Made by a program: the position numbers and the translations under genes. From assembly GCA_031269545.1 (NCBI GenBank), contig JAISYZ010000004.1, forward strand, positions 1 through 64,000: a stretch of 64,000 bases of DNA. The letters are read 5' to 3'. The DNA is from Prevotellaceae bacterium. GTDB taxonomy: Bacteria > Bacteroidota > Bacteroidia > Bacteroidales > UBA932. The notes under the pieces are model-generated. The model saw only the letters and a program-made list of their open reading frames with translations. It made no database searches and had not been told where the DNA came from. Below are positions 28,105 through 36,983 of this stretch, in pieces; the stretch's first letter is position 1; each line of letters opens with the position of its first letter.

Positions 28105-29598
28105 ATGAAGAAGGTTTATCATATAGGAGATAAAAGACTTACACTTTATATACTCGAAAAAATTTCAAATGGCGAATGTACTTTGAAATTATCGGATAAA
28201 GTTAAAAAACGCATAGATGACTGTCGTAAATATCTCGACGGGAAAATTAAAAATACCACAATTCCCGTTTACGGCATTACAACAGGATTTGGCTCGCTGT
28301 GCAATAAAAATATTTCGCATCACGAACTCGAACAGTTGCAAAAAAACCTGATAATGTCGCACGCTTGCAGCACAGGCGACGAAGTTGCTGCCGAAATTGT
28401 TCGCCTGATGCTTGCTCTGAAAGCCTGCGCTCTGTCGCTGGGCTACAGCGGCGCTCACGTTGATACGGTACAGCGTATTCTGGATTTTTACAACAACGAT
28501 GTTTTGCCTGTTGTGTACGATAGAGGCTCGCTTGGCGCTTCGGGCGACCTGGCTCCGCTGTCGAACCTGTTTCTGCCTTTGATTGGCGAAGGCGAAGTAA
28601 ATTTTGAAAACAAACGACAGAAATCATCTGCTGTTCTTAAAAAATTAGGATGGAAACCAATCAAATTACAGTCGAAAGAAGGTTTGGCTTTGCTGAATGG
28701 AACACAGTTTATGAGCGCTCACGGAGTTTTTGCTTTGCTGAAATCTTTTAAACTGTCAAAATTTGCCGATTTAATCGGAGCAACATCGCTTGATGCTTTC
28801 GATGGAAGAATTGAACCTTTCGATGAGAAATTGCAGCAGATACGTCCGCATCAGGGACAGATACAGACCGCCGCGAACATTCGCGCCATACTTGATGGAA
28901 GTGAACTTATATCGCGAAAGAAAAAACATGTACAGGATCCGTATTCGTTTCGCTGTATTTCGCAGGTACACGGTGCAACCAAAGATGCAATAAATTACGT
29001 GGCAAATGTCATTCTTACCGAAATAAATTCGGTTACCGACAATCCTACTGTTTTTGCCGAAACCGACCAAATTATTTCGGGTGGAAATTTTCATGGACAA
29101 CCGCTGGCTTTGGCTCTTGATTTTCTTGCAATAGCGATTGCCGAACTTGGAAACATCTCTGAACGCCGCACAGCGCAGTTGATTTTAGGAAATCGCGGTT
29201 TACCCGAATTTTTAGTTGCCGAACCCGGATTAAATTCGGGATTAATGATTCCTCAGTATGCGGCTGCATCTATGGTAAGTCAGAATAAAATTTATGCCCA
29301 TCCAGCATCTGTCGATTCCATTGTTTCGTCGAATGGACAGGAAGATCACGTAAGCATGGGCGCAAATGCAGCGACAAAACTTTTGAAAATTATAGACAAC
29401 ATTGAAAGAATTTTTGCAATAGAACTTATAAATGCAACACAGGCGTTAGATTTCAGACGTCCAGCAAAATCATCTCCCTACATCGAAGCATTTGTTGCCG
29501 AATATCGCAAAGAGGTAAAGTTTATCAGCAAAGACAAGGTAATGTACAAAGAAATCGAGACTACGCTTGAATTTATACGCAACGGCAATTTTGAGTAA
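28105..29598 (+). CDS. hutH: Histidine ammonia-lyase
   Basis: A 497-residue enzyme that removes ammonia from L-histidine to give urocanate, the first step of histidine degradation. The self-processing ASG triad that forms the MIO electrophile is in GSLGASGDLAPLS. Other family motifs are YGITTGFGSLCN, LLNGTQFMSAHG, QDPYSFRC, EINSVTDNPTVF and SGGNFHGQPLA. The ORF track start at 28069 is a TTG, so I prefer the ATG at 28105, which gives MKKVYHIGDKRLTL. The next hut gene, hutI, is 2.3 kb away on the opposite strand, and urocanase is absent from the window. Confidence 0.95.
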   Translation: MKKVYHIGDKRLTLYILEKISNGECTLKLSDKVKKRIDDCRKYLDGKIKNTTIPVYGITTGFGSLCNKNISHHELEQLQKNLIMSHACSTGDEVAAEIVRLMLALKACALSLGYSGAHVDTVQRILDFYNNDVLPVVYDRGSLGASGDLAPLSNLFLPLIGEGEVNFENKRQKSSAVLKKLGWKPIKLQSKEGLALLNGTQFMSAHGVFALLKSFKLSKFADLIGATSLDAFDGRIEPFDEKLQQIRPHQGQIQTAANIRAILDGSELISRKKKHVQDPYSFRCISQVHGATKDAINYVANVILTEINSVTDNPTVFAETDQIISGGNFHGQPLALALDFLAIAIAELGNISERRTAQLILGNRGLPEFLVAEPGLNSGLMIPQYAAASMVSQNKIYAHPASVDSIVSSNGQEDHVSMGANAATKLLKIIDNIERIFAIELINATQALDFRRPAKSSPYIEAFVAEYRKEVKFISKDKVMYKEIETTLEFIRNGNFE

Positions 29599-29675
29599 AG
29601 GCAATGGATTGTATGAAAATATTGCAGAATTTTAATCGTAAGCAGATAAGAAATAATAAAAACTGTAAGAAATAT

Positions 29676-29683
29676 TAACTTTG
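29676..29683 (+). promoter_or_regulatory. -7 promoter motif for the MORN protein
   Basis: TAACTTTG followed by C. The expected transcript start lies only a few bases before the ATG at 29696, and the motif overlaps the TTG at 29681. This argues against the TTG as start and predicts a very short leader. Confidence 0.55.
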
Positions 29684-29695
29684 CAACAAAAAAGA

Positions 29696-31480
29696 ATGTA
29701 TAATAAAAAAATTTTAATACCATACTTGTTATTATTTTATTTCGGATTGATGTCTGTTTGCGCTCAAACTGAACATATAAACGATTTGTGGAAGAAATCA
29801 AAAATCGAAATACAAAACGCTAATTATAAATCGGCTTGTGATTTACTTTCTGAAATAATAAATTTATCGAATAGAGCCGATACTGTCTGTATAAAATCAA
29901 AAATTGCAATGGCGCAAATTTTAGGCGATATTGGCAAAATTGATACTATGAATGTAATTATTTCGGAACTTTCATCTTATCAATCAACGCATTTCGACAA
30001 TGCAGAAGTCGCAGCCGACATAAAAGCGCTCATTGCTTACAGCAATGAAATTTCCAGAAAAAACACAGATTTCAAAGATGATATATGCGGAATTTGGATT
30101 TCGGATTATGCGTCAGATGCAAGCGGCGTTCCTTTTCTTGCCTTAAAAATAATGAAACGCGGAAAAGATTATGTCATGCAAATATTGCCTTACTGTTCGT
30201 TTGCAACATCAAACAAAATGTACACAAAAACTCCGTACAGGCATATTTCGCAACGTCCCGCAACATTCGGAAATAAACCTGATATACATAATAATCAGGC
30301 GCGATTGTTTTTTGGCGATGAAAATTTCAAAAAAGGAAATGTGCTTGCGGCTCAAATGGGAGCATTCATGACTTTGGGATTGGGCGAAGCAATTATAAGC
30401 AATATCGAATCGAACAGCGACAACTCTTCGATTGTTGGAGATATTGCGAAAATTGCAGTTGTATCTCTTGCAACAAATATTGTTGCAAGTCTGTTTTCGC
30501 GTTTGTCAGTATCAAAAAAGACAATAACGACTTACGATATGCTAATGGAACGTTTGTTTGCAGGATGCGCCGATTTGTATCTTCAACAAAACATATTTAT
30601 AAAAAAATCGAATGGATATCAGGAAGAAAAATCTTCTACAATAAAGTTTATGATGTACAAACTGTATCCCGAATATGATATAATTTTTATGACAAAACAA
30701 CGCGAAATATTTGGATACAAAGAATTTACCAAAATTGAAACCGTCAATCACGAACAATATAAAACGGCAAAAACAAATATATGCGATTTCAACCGTCAGT
30801 CTTACGAAAAATTGAAAGAGAAAACAGCGCATTTTTATACATCAATATTGAAAAAACAGAATGATGATTTATTGAAAAATATTTACGAAAATTTCAAATA
30901 TTCAACGCAGGGACTTTTATATTCGGAACAGAAATTAAGAAACGGCGTTTACAAAGGCAGAGTTAATTCGGCAGGCGTACGCAACGGCTACGGACATTAC
31001 AAATGGAACAACGGAAATCAGTACAATGGCGAATGGAAAAATGGCAACATGGACGGTTTTGGACAAATACTATTTGCCAATGGCTCGGAATACACAGGAA
31101 ATTTATCGAAAAACCAAAAACACGGGCAGGGAACTTTTAAAAATTCGGACGGCGAATATAGAGGCGGATTTTACAATGATAAATACGATGGCGAAGGCGA
31201 ACTCATAAAAGCCGATGTTACAATAAAAGGCATTTTCAAAAATGGAAACATCGTTAAGGGTAAAGAAATTTATGCCAGCGGCGATGTTTTTGAAGGACAG
31301 TGGAACCGGCATAAAAATATACGAAACGGAAGAATGACATACGCCAACGGCGATTGTTATGCAGGACAATGGTTGCTGCAAAATGGAAAATGGATGAAAG
31401 AAGGCAACGGTTCAATGACTTGCGTCAATGGCGAAACATTAATCGGCAAATGGAAAAACGACGAATTTAAAAACAAATAA
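29696..31480 (+). CDS. Secreted MORN-repeat protein
   Basis: A 594-residue protein starting at the ATG at 29696, with a signal peptide (YLLLFYFGLMSVCAQ). The N-terminal half is helical with no recognised enzyme motif. It includes a hydrophobic stretch near residues 220-270 (GAFMTLGLGEAIISN, IAKIAVVSLATNIVASLF). The C-terminal 170 residues carry about seven MORN units, for example YNGEWKNGNMDGFGQILFANG and YTGNLSKNQKHGQGTF. MORN repeats usually mediate binding to membranes or partners. The function here is unknown. The TAA stop is followed directly by a dispersed-element end (TCAGTCGC). Confidence 0.85.
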   Translation: MYNKKILIPYLLLFYFGLMSVCAQTEHINDLWKKSKIEIQNANYKSACDLLSEIINLSNRADTVCIKSKIAMAQILGDIGKIDTMNVIISELSSYQSTHFDNAEVAADIKALIAYSNEISRKNTDFKDDICGIWISDYASDASGVPFLALKIMKRGKDYVMQILPYCSFATSNKMYTKTPYRHISQRPATFGNKPDIHNNQARLFFGDENFKKGNVLAAQMGAFMTLGLGEAIISNIESNSDNSSIVGDIAKIAVVSLATNIVASLFSRLSVSKKTITTYDMLMERLFAGCADLYLQQNIFIKKSNGYQEEKSSTIKFMMYKLYPEYDIIFMTKQREIFGYKEFTKIETVNHEQYKTAKTNICDFNRQSYEKLKEKTAHFYTSILKKQNDDLLKNIYENFKYSTQGLLYSEQKLRNGVYKGRVNSAGVRNGYGHYKWNNGNQYNGEWKNGNMDGFGQILFANGSEYTGNLSKNQKHGQGTFKNSDGEYRGGFYNDKYDGEGELIKADVTIKGIFKNGNIVKGKEIYASGDVFEGQWNRHKNIRNGRMTYANGDCYAGQWLLQNGKWMKEGNGSMTCVNGETLIGKWKNDEFKNK

Positions 31481-31500
31481 TCAGTCGCTTTTTTAAAAGA
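31478..31500 (+). repeat. Outer terminal repeat of nested dispersed element (copy B')
   Basis: TAATCAGTCGCTTTTTTAAA matches the reverse complement of the right end of copy B at 31784-31803 (TAATTAGTCGCTTCTTAAAA) better than copy B's own left end does. It overlaps the MORN gene stop codon. Confidence 0.6.
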
Positions 31501-31522
31501 TAGAAAATGTTTATTAACAACT

Positions 31523-31803
31523 AATTAGTTTCTCCTTAAAAGCAATATTTTTTAGACACAAAAATTAATAAACAGGCATTTTAAACCTAGCAGGTTTTTA
31601 AAACCTGTTAGGTTTGAGCATGATGGCTGTACCATCAGGGACATTTTCAATTGAAAATTATCTGTGTAATGATTTATAAGAAAATTTTTATATTTGCAGG
31701 GTTTTAACTTGTATTGCGCAAAACCTTGCAATTTTTTCATCTGATTTCTATTTATAATTATCTATTAATAAATAATTTATGTCCTTTTAAGAAGCGACTA
31801 ATT
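31523..31803 (+). repeat. Dispersed hairpin element, copy B (complete, 281 bp)
   Basis: The terminal inverted repeats are AATTAGTTTCTCCTTAAAAG and CTTTTAAGAAGCGACTAATT. Inside are three modules: a near-perfect hairpin at 31583-31615 (AAACCT...AGGTTT), a block containing CATCAGGGACATTTTCA, and a second hairpin at 31694-31732 followed by six Ts. There is no coding capacity. It fills most of the gap between the convergent MORN gene and hutI. Confidence 0.85.
31694..31738 (+). terminator. Element-borne terminator-like hairpin
   Basis: TTGCAGGGTTTT pairs with AAAACCTTGCAA across a 14-base loop, followed by TTTTTT. The same structure recurs at 61146-61190 in copy C. Confidence 0.55.
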
Positions 31804-31866
31804 ATCAGAATATCATTGCCTATGGCAAAAAACACTGTACTTAATATTCAATACTTCATTTTATGT

Positions 31867-33111
31867 TTATATTATTTTGCCGTTCAAAATTACTGTATCA
31901 ACAAGTTTCGCAGTGTAGGCATACGGAAGAAATTCGTAAGTTGTTATCGGCTTTGTCATAAATACATTTGCAATTTTTCCTCGCGCGATGCTTCCATGCG
32001 TTTGCGACAGATTCATTGCGTATGCCGAATTTATTGTCATTGCATTTATTGCTTCTTCGGGCAGCATTTTCAATTTTATACAAGCCAGCGATAATACAAA
32101 TTTCATATCGCCCGATGGCGAAGAACCCGGATTATAATCGGATGCAAGCGCAACGGGCAAACCCGAATCAATCATTTTGCGAGCGGGCGGATAATTCATT
32201 CCTAAAAAGAAAGCGGCTCCGGGAAGTAATGTAGGCATGGTTTTGCTGTCGAGCAAACATTTTATTTCGTCGTCGCCTGTATATTCAAGATGATCAACAG
32301 ACAATGCTCCGCACTCAACGCCGACCTGTATTCCTCCAGATGCTGCAAGTTCATTTGCATGAATTTTTGCCTGTAATCCGTATTTTGCTCCTGCTATTAA
32401 TATTTTTTTTGTTTCTTCTACCGTAAAAAAACCATTGTCGCAAAACACATCAATGAAGTCAGCTAATTTTTCATCGGCAATTATTGGGAGCATTTCGTTG
32501 ATTATCAAATCTACATACTTTTTGCGTTCGCCGATATATTTTTCGGGAACTGCATGTGCGCCCAAAAATGTTGATTTTATTGTGAGCGGAGTCATTTTGT
32601 TCAAACGTTTAACGACTCTCAATATTTTAATTTCATCTTCGGTCGAAAGTCCGTATCCGCTTTTTATTTCGACAGCGCCCGTTCCGTAGCCTGCGATTTC
32701 TTCAATTCGCTTCAGCGATTGTTCTAAAAGATCATCTTCGTCTGTATTGTGTAAAAGTTTTGCAGAATTGAGTATTCCGCCTCCGCGTTTGGCAATTTCG
32801 GCATACGAAAGTCCACGAATTTTGTCAATATATTCAATTTCGCGACTTCCTGCGTAAACCAAGTGAGTATGCGAATCGCAAAACGAAGGAAATACCATTC
32901 GCCCGCTGGCATCGATTGTTGTCAAGCTATTGTAATCGGCAGTTTCGATATTCAAATCTTTATTTTCGCCGAAATCAGCAATTTTATCATCAGCAATAAG
33001 CAAAAAAGCATTGTCGATACAGTTCAATTGCGCCATATCTTTTCCTGCAATCCAAGTGCGTGGTTTTTCTTCGACCTGTACAAGTTTCTTTATGTTTTTA
33101 ATCAGTAGCAT
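31867..33111 (-). CDS. hutI: Imidazolonepropionase
   Basis: A 414-residue amidohydrolase that opens imidazolone-5-propionate to N-formimino-L-glutamate, the third step of histidine degradation. Metal and substrate motifs are visible: CDSHTHLVYAGSRE (HxH zinc ligands), GTGAVEIKSGYGLS, AKIHANELAASGG, LSVDHLEYTGDDEI and ALASDYNPGSSPS. Length is normal. It faces the MORN gene across dispersed elements and is on the opposite strand from hutH and ftcD, so the pathway genes here cannot form one operon. Confidence 0.95.
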   Translation of the reverse strand: MLLIKNIKKLVQVEEKPRTWIAGKDMAQLNCIDNAFLLIADDKIADFGENKDLNIETADYNSLTTIDASGRMVFPSFCDSHTHLVYAGSREIEYIDKIRGLSYAEIAKRGGGILNSAKLLHNTDEDDLLEQSLKRIEEIAGYGTGAVEIKSGYGLSTEDEIKILRVVKRLNKMTPLTIKSTFLGAHAVPEKYIGERKKYVDLIINEMLPIIADEKLADFIDVFCDNGFFTVEETKKILIAGAKYGLQAKIHANELAASGGIQVGVECGALSVDHLEYTGDDEIKCLLDSKTMPTLLPGAAFFLGMNYPPARKMIDSGLPVALASDYNPGSSPSGDMKFVLSLACIKLKMLPEEAINAMTINSAYAMNLSQTHGSIARGKIANVFMTKPITTYEFLPYAYTAKLVDTVILNGKII

Positions 33112-33217
33112 ATTTTTAAAATTGTTATATTCAAAATAATATTAAGTATAATTTTAATTGTTAATTGTTTCTGTCATATTGTATTTTCTATTTGCGTTTT
33201 CACTTGTGATTTTTGGT

Positions 33218-33361
33218 TTATACATTGAATTTCATAATATCTTCTTTTGTCGGTTCAAACTTTTCATCTAAATTTGAACTCTTTCCATTTGAAGCAAGTA
33301 AAAATGTGCCGTTTTTAACAGTGTGTTCCTTTATTGCTTGTATTTCCGTTAGACATATTAT
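33218..33361 (-). pseudogene. Possible remnant of a coding sequence
   Basis: One minus-strand frame stays open for 47 codons with protein-like composition: ICLTEIQAIKEHTVKNGTF, then LLASNGKSSNLDEKFEPTKE, then DIMKFNV and a stop. It has no credible start codon and opens right after a stop. I do not recognise the family. It could equally be chance. Confidence 0.3.
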
Positions 33362-33448
33362 TTATTAAATTTTACATCAATTCAATTGCAAATTTAGAAA
33401 AAATAATAAAATATAAATTCATTTTCTTATAATCACAGTTATTTTCCG

Positions 33449-33456
33449 TATATTTG
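33449..33456 (+). promoter_or_regulatory. -7 promoter motif for the antiporter
   Basis: TATATTTG followed by C, ending 20 bases before the ATG, so the leader is short. Confidence 0.55.
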
Positions 33457-33476
33457 CGGTTGAAAAAACCAAATAT

Positions 33477-34685
33477 ATGTCAGTATCAACAGCGATAATA
33501 GCATTAGGTTGTTTGATTTTTTTGTCGCATATTTTCAATGCATTGTTTGCACGCACAAAAATTCCAAGCGTTATATTTCTTATATGCATAGGGATTTTTA
33601 TAGGTCCAATGCTTATGAACTGGGCAGAACCAAAGTTTTTGGGAAGTTTCGGAAATGTTTTTACAACAATTACATTTATCGTAATTTTATTCGACAGCGG
33701 TACAGGACTCAACATTTACGACATCAGAAAATCAATCGGCAGGGCTACGGCTCTTACCGTGATGTGTTTCATAAAAACGCTTGTAATTTCGTCATCGGCT
33801 ATTTTCTTGCTTACCGATTTGGATATTATGAGTTGCATTTTTATCGGTTCAGTTATTGGCGGAACTGCTGTTGCCATAGTCATTCCCATTGTAAAACAAC
33901 TGAAACTGCGCGAAAAACCGACAACAATTCTGTCGCTCGAATCAGCATTGAGCAGCGTGCTGTCTTTGGTTATAAGTTTGGCGATATTTGAAAATATGAA
34001 ATCGGGCGAAATGAGCATTGTGAAAATCGTAATAAACATGGTCGTTTCGTTTGTTGTGGCTTCGATATTCGGCGCTGTGCTTGGTATTGCCTGGGCTATT
34101 TTTCAGCATCGCGTTCTGAAAACTGCAAAAAACATGATGTCTGCGTCATTTGCATTTGCTTTCATTATCTACGGCGTTTGCGATCAACTGAATATCAACG
34201 GAGGTACGGCTGTGCTTGTGTACGGCATTGCGCTTGGAAACATAAATTATTTTTCGCGAAACAGGATTTTAAAAAAGTTTACATTAGGCGAAAAGTTAAT
34301 CCTCAACGAAAATCATCGCACTTTCTTTTCGGAAATAGGTTTTGTATTGCAAACATATTTTTTTGTTTATGTAGGTATAAGTCTTAAATTCAGCGATATA
34401 AATTTATTTATAGTCAGTATGATTGTTTCGGCGCTTATTTTTGTAGGACGGCAATTTATGACAAAATTTATTATATCGAGAGAAACGCCTGAATTTGAAC
34501 GCGAAATAATTTCAATAATGGCGCCCAAAGGACTTGTTGCAGCCGTTATGGCATCACTGCCGTTGCAATATGGATTAGCCAATGGCGATGAAATTCAGGG
34601 AATTGTTTACTATATTGTATTTATAAGCATTTTGCTTTGTTCATTTTTAGCCGCAAACATAAAACGGCAAAAAAGAAAAATTTGA
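33477..34685 (+). CDS. Cation:proton antiporter, CPA family
   Basis: A 402-residue integral membrane protein with about eleven or twelve hydrophobic segments, beginning STAIIALGCLIFLSHIFNAL. The IPSVIFLICIGIFIGPML segment, the acidic IVILFDSGTGLN in the position of the ion-binding region, and FIGSVIGGTAVAIVIPIV match Na+/H+ or K+/H+ exchangers of the Kef/NhaP type. No TrkA-type nucleotide-binding tail is present after the last helix. It probably exports Na+ or K+ in exchange for protons; ion specificity cannot be read from the sequence. It is a single-gene unit with its own promoter. Confidence 0.88.
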   Translation: MSVSTAIIALGCLIFLSHIFNALFARTKIPSVIFLICIGIFIGPMLMNWAEPKFLGSFGNVFTTITFIVILFDSGTGLNIYDIRKSIGRATALTVMCFIKTLVISSSAIFLLTDLDIMSCIFIGSVIGGTAVAIVIPIVKQLKLREKPTTILSLESALSSVLSLVISLAIFENMKSGEMSIVKIVINMVVSFVVASIFGAVLGIAWAIFQHRVLKTAKNMMSASFAFAFIIYGVCDQLNINGGTAVLVYGIALGNINYFSRNRILKKFTLGEKLILNENHRTFFSEIGFVLQTYFFVYVGISLKFSDINLFIVSMIVSALIFVGRQFMTKFIISRETPEFEREIISIMAPKGLVAAVMASLPLQYGLANGDEIQGIVYYIVFISILLCSFLAANIKRQKRKI

Positions 34686-34773
34686 TGAAAAATAAAATAA
34701 TACCGCTGAAGTATAATAACAAAACGCAACAAAATTTTAAACATGGTTTTAAATAAAATATTGTCGTAAAATG

Positions 34774-34803
34774 TTTGTTAATAAAATAATTTTGTTATCT
34801 TTG
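34774..34803 (+). promoter_or_regulatory. Complete -33/-7 promoter for rplU-rpmA
   Basis: TTTG at 34774-34777 and TATCTTTG at 34796-34803 are separated by 18 bases, the standard Bacteroidetes arrangement. The leader to rplU is about 60 bases. Confidence 0.65.
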
Positions 34804-34867
34804 CAGTCCGAAAATTGCTAATATAAAGATTAAAATAAAGATATTCAATACTATAAAATAAGAATTA

Positions 34868-35245
34868 ATGTACGTAATAGTAGAAATAGCAGGTCAACAA
34901 TTTAAAGTTGAAAAAGATCAGAAACTGTTTGTTCACCGTCTCGAAGGCGCCGAAGGCGACTCCGTAAGTTTCGATAAAGTTCTGCTGATTGATAATGACG
35001 GACAGGTAAAGATTGGCACACCTACGATAGAAGATGCCTCGGTTAGCGCTAAAATGCTCAAACATCTTAAAGGCGATAAAGTTATTGTTTTTAAGAAAAA
35101 GAGAAGGAAAGGTTATGCTGTTAAGAATGGACATCGTCAACAGTTTACACAAATTCAGATTGAAGAAATAAACGGCGTTGCAGAAAGCAAAAATAATAAA
35201 ACGGCATCTGAAAATGAGCCTGAAAACAATGCTGAAGCCGTTTAA
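34868..35245 (+). CDS. rplU: 50S ribosomal protein L21
   Basis: A 125-residue L21. The core reads [40 protein letters not shown], and [26 protein letters not shown], which contacts 23S rRNA. After the normal end, near residue 104, there is an acidic, Asn-rich tail of about 20 residues ([17 protein letters not shown]), a common lineage-specific extension in this phylum. The rpmA gene follows after 44 bases, the conserved gene order. Confidence 0.97.
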   Translation: MYVIVEIAGQQFKVEKDQKLFVHRLEGAEGDSVSFDKVLLIDNDGQVKIGTPTIEDASVSAKMLKHLKGDKVIVFKKKRRKGYAVKNGHRQQFTQIQIEEINGVAESKNNKTASENEPENNAEAV

Positions 35246-35289
35246 TATTCGAAGTATTTTTGATTTAGAAACAATAAAAATTATAAAAA

Positions 35290-35547
35290 ATGGCACATAA
35301 AAAAGGTGTAGGCAGTTCAAAAAACGGACGCGAATCACACAGTAAACGATTAGGCGTAAAATTATTTGGCGGGCAACGTGCGATTGCCGGAAATATTTTA
35401 GTTCGCCAACGCGGAACAGTTCACAATCCGGGCGAGAATGTAGGCGTAGGCAGAGATCATACTCTTTATGCCTTGGCTGATGGAATTGTTGCTTTTCGTC
35501 GCAAACGCAACAACAAATCGTATGTCTCCGTAGTTCCACAAGCTTAG
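35290..35547 (+). CDS. rpmA: 50S ribosomal protein L27
   Basis: An 85-residue L27, with [20 protein letters not shown] at the N-terminus, which reaches the peptidyl-transferase centre. LGVKLFGGQ and [10 protein letters not shown] follow, then the usual C-terminal [13 protein letters not shown]. It lacks the extra N-terminal cleaved peptide seen in Firmicutes. It ends in a very strong bidirectional terminator. Confidence 0.98.
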   Translation: MAHKKGVGSSKNGRESHSKRLGVKLFGGQRAIAGNILVRQRGTVHNPGENVGVGRDHTLYALADGIVAFRRKRNNKSYVSVVPQA

Positions 35548-35563
35548 GCTTTGTGCTGTAACG

Positions 35564-35604
35564 AAAAAACGAGCGCCGCTGAAATTCAGCGGCGCTCGTT
35601 TTTT
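35564..35604. terminator. Strong bidirectional terminator between rpmA and the amidase gene
   Basis: GAGCGCCGCTGAA and TTCAGCGGCGCTC form a 13-bp perfect stem flanked by AAAAAAC and GTTTTTT, so it can serve both converging genes. Confidence 0.92.
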
Positions 35605-35667
35605 ATGCAACAGTGTCGAAAATCGTATTAAGCAAACCTTCGTTTCCTCTATGAAAAATGATGAAAA

Positions 35668-36897
35668 TTATCTCACAGCAATCAAACGGTTTCCTTCTAT
35701 TTCAACAACAAATGCGCCTTTGAAATCTTTTTGCAGCGATTTACACAGTTTTTTTGCTTCGTTCAAATCGGTGAAATTGCCTGTTATATATTTGTAATAA
35801 TCTCCTACTTTCATGCATTTTACGTTTTTGATACCTTTGAAATCTTTTGCCGTTGTCGAAATCTTTTTTGTTATTGCCATTATTTGTACGCTGTATGTTT
35901 TTTGTTGTGTTTGATTTGTTTTTGTGGTTATTTTTTCATCGGTTATTTTATTTGCCGTGGTGTCATTTTTAGCAGTTTTTTCTTTTATCGAATCATTATT
36001 ATTTTTTGTTCCCGAAACGTTTTTTTCTTCATCCTTTTTTGATGTTATACTATCCTCATTTTGAGTAATTTCTACCGTATTGTTTTCTTCGTACTGTTTC
36101 TTATATTTACAAAATGCCGAAAAGATATTTTGTGCTATTTTTGTTTGATTTTCATCTTTTATTAAAATTTCTTCTTCGGTTGGATTTGATATAAAACCTA
36201 ATTCTATCAATATTCTTGGCATTGTAGGTTTCCACAAAACCAAAAATCCTGCCTGATTTACGCTGCGATTGCCTGTTATCGGACCATTTGTTACCAGTTC
36301 GTTTTGAACAAGATCGGCAAATTTAATACTTTCGTCCATGTGTGAATTTTGCGTTAACAAAAGAATAATGTTCGATTCGGGCGATTTCGGATCAAAGCCT
36401 TCATATTTTGATGAATAATCGTCTTCCATTGTGATAACGGCGTTTTCGCGGCGCGAAACTTCAAGATTTGCCTGCGACTTATGCAAACCCATTATCCATG
36501 TTGATGCTCCTCGCGCTCTCGTATTTTTGTTTGCATCTACATGGATAGAAATAAATAAATCGGCATTATTGCGATTGGCAATATTCCCGCGCTCGTTCAA
36601 ATCGACAAATACATCTTTTTTTCGCGTATAAATAACTTCTACATCAGAGAAATTTTTACTTACAAGTTCACCCAATTTCAATGCAACGGCGAGTGTTATA
36701 TTTTTTTCTTTACTTTTTTTTCCAACTGCTCCGGGGTCTTTTCCTCCGTGTCCTGCATCTATTACAATCTTCTTAATTTGTTGCTGGCTAACATATTTTT
36801 GAGCATTTGAAGTAACGGTCGAAACACAAAAAAATGTTAAAGAACAGGCAAAATACAGTATGTTATTTGCAAAATATGTCAAAAACTTGTTTGTCAT
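35668..36897 (-). CDS. N-acetylmuramoyl-L-alanine amidase with SPOR-like tail
   Basis: A 409-residue secreted protein (signal segment about residues 10-30). The Amidase_3 domain covers about residues 40-270: KIVIDAGHGGKDPGAVG (zinc His), DLFISIHVDAN (zinc His) and RILIELGFISNPTEEEIL (catalytic Glu). A low-complexity Lys/Asn/Thr linker follows. The C-terminal domain of about 75 residues starting TYSVQIMAI has the SPOR pattern, which binds glycan strands at division sites. It probably cleaves the stem peptide from septal peptidoglycan. It is divergent from the LptD-like gene with an 86-base shared promoter region. Confidence 0.92.
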   Translation of the reverse strand: MTNKFLTYFANNILYFACSLTFFCVSTVTSNAQKYVSQQQIKKIVIDAGHGGKDPGAVGKKSKEKNITLAVALKLGELVSKNFSDVEVIYTRKKDVFVDLNERGNIANRNNADLFISIHVDANKNTRARGASTWIMGLHKSQANLEVSRRENAVITMEDDYSSKYEGFDPKSPESNIILLLTQNSHMDESIKFADLVQNELVTNGPITGNRSVNQAGFLVLWKPTMPRILIELGFISNPTEEEILIKDENQTKIAQNIFSAFCKYKKQYEENNTVEITQNEDSITSKKDEEKNVSGTKNNNDSIKEKTAKNDTTANKITDEKITTKTNQTQQKTYSVQIMAITKKISTTAKDFKGIKNVKCMKVGDYYKYITGNFTDLNEAKKLCKSLQKDFKGAFVVEIEGNRLIAVR

Positions 36898-36922
36898 GTT
36901 ATAATTATTTATTAAAAATCAT

Positions 36923-36973
36923 TAGTTTTGTACGCTTTTTGTGGAAATACTCCACAAATATAATGCAAATATA
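36923..36973. promoter_or_regulatory. Overlapping divergent promoters of the amidase and LptD-like genes
   Basis: On the plus strand TAGTTTTG (36923-36930) faces the LptD-like gene. On the minus strand two exact motifs, TATATTTG at 36955-36962 and 36966-36973, face the amidase. The opposing promoters overlap within 50 bases. Confidence 0.5.
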
Positions 36974-36983
36974 ATAACTTTTA

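Larger units (their letters stand above)
33112..33476. other. Divergent intergenic region between hutI and the antiporter
   Basis: 365 bases. It contains a possible gene remnant on the minus strand (33218-33361), a minus-strand -7 motif (CAAATTTA at 33389-33396) and the antiporter promoter at 33449-33456. Nothing else is recognisable. Confidence 0.5.
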
